From the NCBI GenBank assembly GCA_913009825.1, contig CAJVYQ010000005.1:1-64000 (forward strand): a stretch of DNA of 64,000 bases, in the 5' to 3' direction. Positions within the stretch are counted from its first letter, which is position 1. Each line of letters starts with the position of its first letter. Origin of the DNA: an uncultured Deferribacteres bacterium (GTDB taxonomy: Bacteria; Zhuqueibacterota; JdFR-76; DREG01). Below, piece by piece: positions 62,154 through 64,000 of the stretch. Under the pieces are notes generated by a model, which worked only from the letters and a program-made list of their open reading frames with translations, was not told the origin of the DNA and searched no databases. The position numbers were made by a program, and so were the translations under genes.

Positions 62154-62381
62154 TTATATTGAGGCAATAGTTGAATAATTTGAAGTTTGAAAAGATATAT
62201 TCACTTCACCTTGTTTTATAAGATTTTTTACCGTAGCATTTCTAAACTCTATTGTAACCGGATTCCCTTGCTTGCCATAGCTTATTATAACTCCGCCCGG
62301 TTCCTCTAAAGCATCGACTGGGGGATCATCACTGATACCTATTAATAATATATCTGATTCCGGATCATATTTGAATCTCAT
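62154..62381 (-). CDS. DUF2283 family protein
   Basis: 75 residues from ATG 62381, chosen because GGAG lies ten bases upstream; nine extra codons are in frame before it. MRFKYDPESDILLIGISDDP then EEPGGVIISYGKQGNPVTIE matches DUF2283. Members are commonly the second gene of a DUF4258/DUF2283 pair thought to be a toxin-antitoxin system, as here. Confidence 0.75.
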   Translation of the reverse strand: MRFKYDPESDILLIGISDDPPVDALEEPGGVIISYGKQGNPVTIEFRNATVKNLIKQGEVNISFQTSNYSTIASI

Positions 62382-62382
62382 A

Positions 62383-62733
62383 TTAAGCATTTCTCCAATA
62401 TTTTTCAATTTTGCTGGTATGATATAGCGTTAGAATTTTACGACTGCCATTAATTTCTATGAATGGCACTCTCATTAAACCATTTTTATATTTTGATTGG
62501 GCAATTAGATCTTCTCCATCTCCCGGTACAATCTGGTTTGGTCTTTTAATTATTTCTTCGATATCTTTTTTTAAAGGATAATTTGTGATAACAATTAACC
62601 GATCTTTTTCTACAAAATAAATAATTTTAAATGGAAATTGAAAATCATTCTGCTTCTTGAGATATTTACACACCAAGTTGGTTAAAAAAGAGCAAGTAAA
62701 AAGTAAAAAGGCAAAAGTGAAAAAAAAGAGCAA
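62383..62733 (-). CDS. Chimeric RelE/ParE-end and DUF4258-like protein
   Basis: 116-residue frame whose first 30 residues look non-coding. FPFKIIYFVEKDRLIVITNY (33-52) resembles the C-terminal strands of RelE/ParE toxins. From D57, DIEEIIKRPNQIVPGDGEDL then GSRKILTLYHTSKIEKYW is the C-terminal half of a DUF4258 protein. So two toxin ends appear joined; the true start is unclear and function is doubtful. It ends one codon before the DUF2283 start. Confidence 0.5.
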   Translation of the reverse strand: MLFFFTFAFLLFTCSFLTNLVCKYLKKQNDFQFPFKIIYFVEKDRLIVITNYPLKKDIEEIIKRPNQIVPGDGEDLIAQSKYKNGLMRVPFIEINGSRKILTLYHTSKIEKYWRNA

Positions 62734-63023
62734 GAGCCTGAAGAAATTTTAACCACGAAATACACGAATAGAGAAAAGTAAGAAGGAGGGAGTGAGAAGT
62801 AAGAAAATAAACAAAAGATCAAAGAAATATCGCCCGCGAATGTTGCGAATAGAGAAAGACGTCACGATTAAAGATTGCTCAATATATTTCTCCATTATTT
62901 ATCTTGTTTTTGTTTTTTTTCCAGGTAATAAATTTAAATTTCAACCCAGTTGTTGAGTTTTAGCAGTTATTCGTAAAACGCCTGGCACTACTTATAACTT
63001 TTTTACTTTCTACTTTTGACTTT
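62734..63023. other. AT-rich intergenic region, nothing identified
   Basis: 290 bp of AT-rich sequence with fragments of AACCACGAAATACACGAATAG-type intergenic repeat at about 62751 and no open frame. Confidence 0.35.
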
Positions 63024-63344
63024 TTATTTCTCTTCCAGCGCGGTTATTCTTTTTTCATGTCTAAGAAGCGCAGAATTGGTGGTTACTTGTTCTGTTCTGA
63101 TGACATCCAATTCTTTAACTATTTTATCTTGCCCAGTGATTATGATATTCATTATATTCTTGAGGTCATTTGCATCATTTTTGATCTCATTGACCTCGGT
63201 TTTGATTTCATTGACCTCGGTTTTGATCTCATTGACCTCGGTTTTGATTTCATTGACTTCGCTTTTCTTAGCCACATCGTTCATTACATATTCTGCAAGT
63301 GTTTCTAACAATGCGTGAATTTTTTCAATTGTTATTTTTGACAT
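63024..63344 (-). CDS. Coiled-coil protein with tandem heptads
   Basis: 106 residues: an N-terminal helix (ITIEKIHALLETLAEYVMN), then tandem heptads EVNEIKTEVNEIKTEVNEIK, and an uninterrupted coiled-coil to the end (HEKRITALEEK). The heptads come from 21-bp DNA repeats at 63187-63270. No other domain. Similar short coiled-coil proteins are common and unassigned. Its copy number could vary by slippage. Confidence 0.65.
   Translation of the reverse strand: MSKITIEKIHALLETLAEYVMNDVAKKSEVNEIKTEVNEIKTEVNEIKTEVNEIKNDANDLKNIMNIIITGQDKIVKELDVIRTEQVTTNSALLRHEKRITALEEK
63187..63270. repeat. 21-bp tandem repeat inside the coiled-coil gene
   Basis: Three units of TCATTGACCTCGGTTTTGAT plus one base (63187-63207, 63208-63228, 63229-63249), the third base of the final codon alternating C/T, and a fourth degenerate unit to 63270. 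Each encodes EVNEIKT on the minus strand. Confidence 0.9.
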
Positions 63345-63648
63345 ATTGGCCGCCCTTTTTATAAACGTTAAATTTTTCTGTGGAGAGGAACCAAATGAAT
63401 ACTCAATTTACAGCTCCGCCATATAACTCACATAAATGAAAGAGATAGCAAGCAGATTTGCACTGAGAATATTGTGTATTATATTTTTTTATTTTTCCGG
63501 GTCTTTTGCAGCGCTTCAGCCCACCCCAAAATGATAAGTTAAAAAGATAAAATATTTGTAATAAAATTCAATAGGGAAATGCGGAAGAGCAGTGATTAAA
63601 GTGAACTAAAGTAAAAAGTAAAAGGGCAAAAGTAAAAAGTTTTTTATC
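63345..63648. repeat. Intergenic region containing dispersed repeat E copy 2
   Basis: 63492-63607 is homologous to 56263-56378 in the same orientation, ending in GGAAGAGCAGTGATTAAAGT. The flanking DNA is AT-rich without a gene. Confidence 0.6.
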
Positions 63649-63988
63649 TTATTTTGGAATTTTTAATTTTGGCTTTGTTTTTGAATTTTTAGCAACTTTA
63701 GTTGAGATTGAACCAAGAATTTTCTTTAGCTGGAAGACTCATCTATCAGTCGGGCAGTTTTGGTCTTATCCGCTATATTAGTTGCTAAAATTAATCTCAC
63801 TAGTAATTTGACTCTCTCATTTCTTCTAACGATATATCCACCTTACTTTTAAAGTCAGCTCTTGATGAAGCAGCTTGCGCCTCTTCGTAATTAGTGCCTG
63901 AACGAAAAGTATCTAAATTGTATATCAAACATCTTGTTTGAATTATAATCTTATTGAAAAGAAGGAAACTAAACAGTTTATAAAACAA
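63649..63988 (-). pseudogene. Four-helix-bundle (23S rRNA IVP-type) protein, broken
   Basis: SGTNYEEAQAASSRADFKSK then DISLEEMRESNY is the family's RSGxxxGANYEEAQAAxSxADFxxK...ExRExxYWLRL signature. A shift at the W gives LVRLILATNIADKTKTARLI then DESS, and another shift QLKKILGSISTKVAKNSKT to the stop. At least two frameshifts; the N-terminal helix is also unlike the family. The gene may extend past the window end. Confidence 0.7.
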
Positions 63989-64000
63989 GCAAGATGCATG

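Noticed and set aside
63187-63270. Possible CRISPR array from 21-bp repeats
   Set aside because: The repeats are tandem without spacers and lie in a coding frame for heptads; no cas genes are present.
56263-63640. Integron-like attC cassette array
   Set aside because: The spacer repeats are not palindromic and lack RYYYAAC/GTTRRRY cores, and no integrase is present.

Overview
The window reads as a chromosomal segment of a Gram-negative bacterium of the FCB (Fibrobacterota-Chlorobiota-Bacteroidota) lineage, with a Calditrichota- or KSB1-like flavour. The grounds are two giant exported proteins ending in FlgD/type-A sorting domains (NYPNPFN motifs), a DUF3078 outer-membrane protein, an SBBP-repeat protein, PEGA-domain lipoproteins and beta-barrel genes. 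This placement is inference from gene content; there is no rRNA gene to confirm it. Most genes lie on the minus strand.

Layout. (1) 0.3-4.6 kb: a NagX-like acyltransferase translationally coupled to a sodium:solute symporter, then a small ORF and a DUF3078 protein. (2) 4.6-12.8 kb: a decayed stretch with remnants of a D-aminoacylase, a truncated HTH gene, a broken toroid/lyase-like gene and an IS701-type transposase, around an intact 1508-residue SBBP/metalloprotease-like secreted protein. (3) 12.8-33.3 kb: a housekeeping core with tRNA-Lys, purA, a STAS protein, secF, secD, an Amidase_3 cell-wall hydrolase, a rhomboid protease, an outer-membrane protein, RNase R, a HEPN/MNT pair with a broken HEPN half, a phosphohexomutase, then rho-rpmE-DUF1385-prfA-prmC, an ABC ATPase and folC. 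(4) 33.6-55.2 kb: secreted and redox genes (triplicated 1339-residue surface protein, PEGA lipoprotein, tetraheme cytochrome, ferredoxin, FmdB), a methyltransferase/GNAT/lipoprotein/M14-like cluster, a GMC oxidoreductase, an inositol-phosphatase-family protein next to a galT stump, a PAS protein, an S9 peptidase and thiI. (5) 55.2-64 kb: a visibly AT-richer accessory graveyard with IS3 and epimerase remnants, an intact IS1182-type element, and small toxin/antitoxin-like genes separated by a recurring GTGACTAAAGT-type repeat.

The most unusual content is mobile and structural. Three families of short non-autonomous inverted-repeat elements are each present twice: 201 bp with TCAGACCTCGTTAAAT ends, 117-150 bp with CCTAAATTGAGCGATTCT ends, and about 121-158 bp with CTGTCCGAA ends. 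Two copies interrupt recognisable coding sequence, so the empty site and the target duplication (3 bp and 9 bp) can be read directly; the second family shows clean 5-bp duplications. With about ten pseudogenes, this suggests a genome undergoing active element spread and gene decay. Other points to note are an M14-type carboxypeptidase in which the zinc and catalytic positions look substituted, and an amidase whose signal peptide lies upstream of any standard start codon.

All family calls come from reading motifs by eye. No database search was run.
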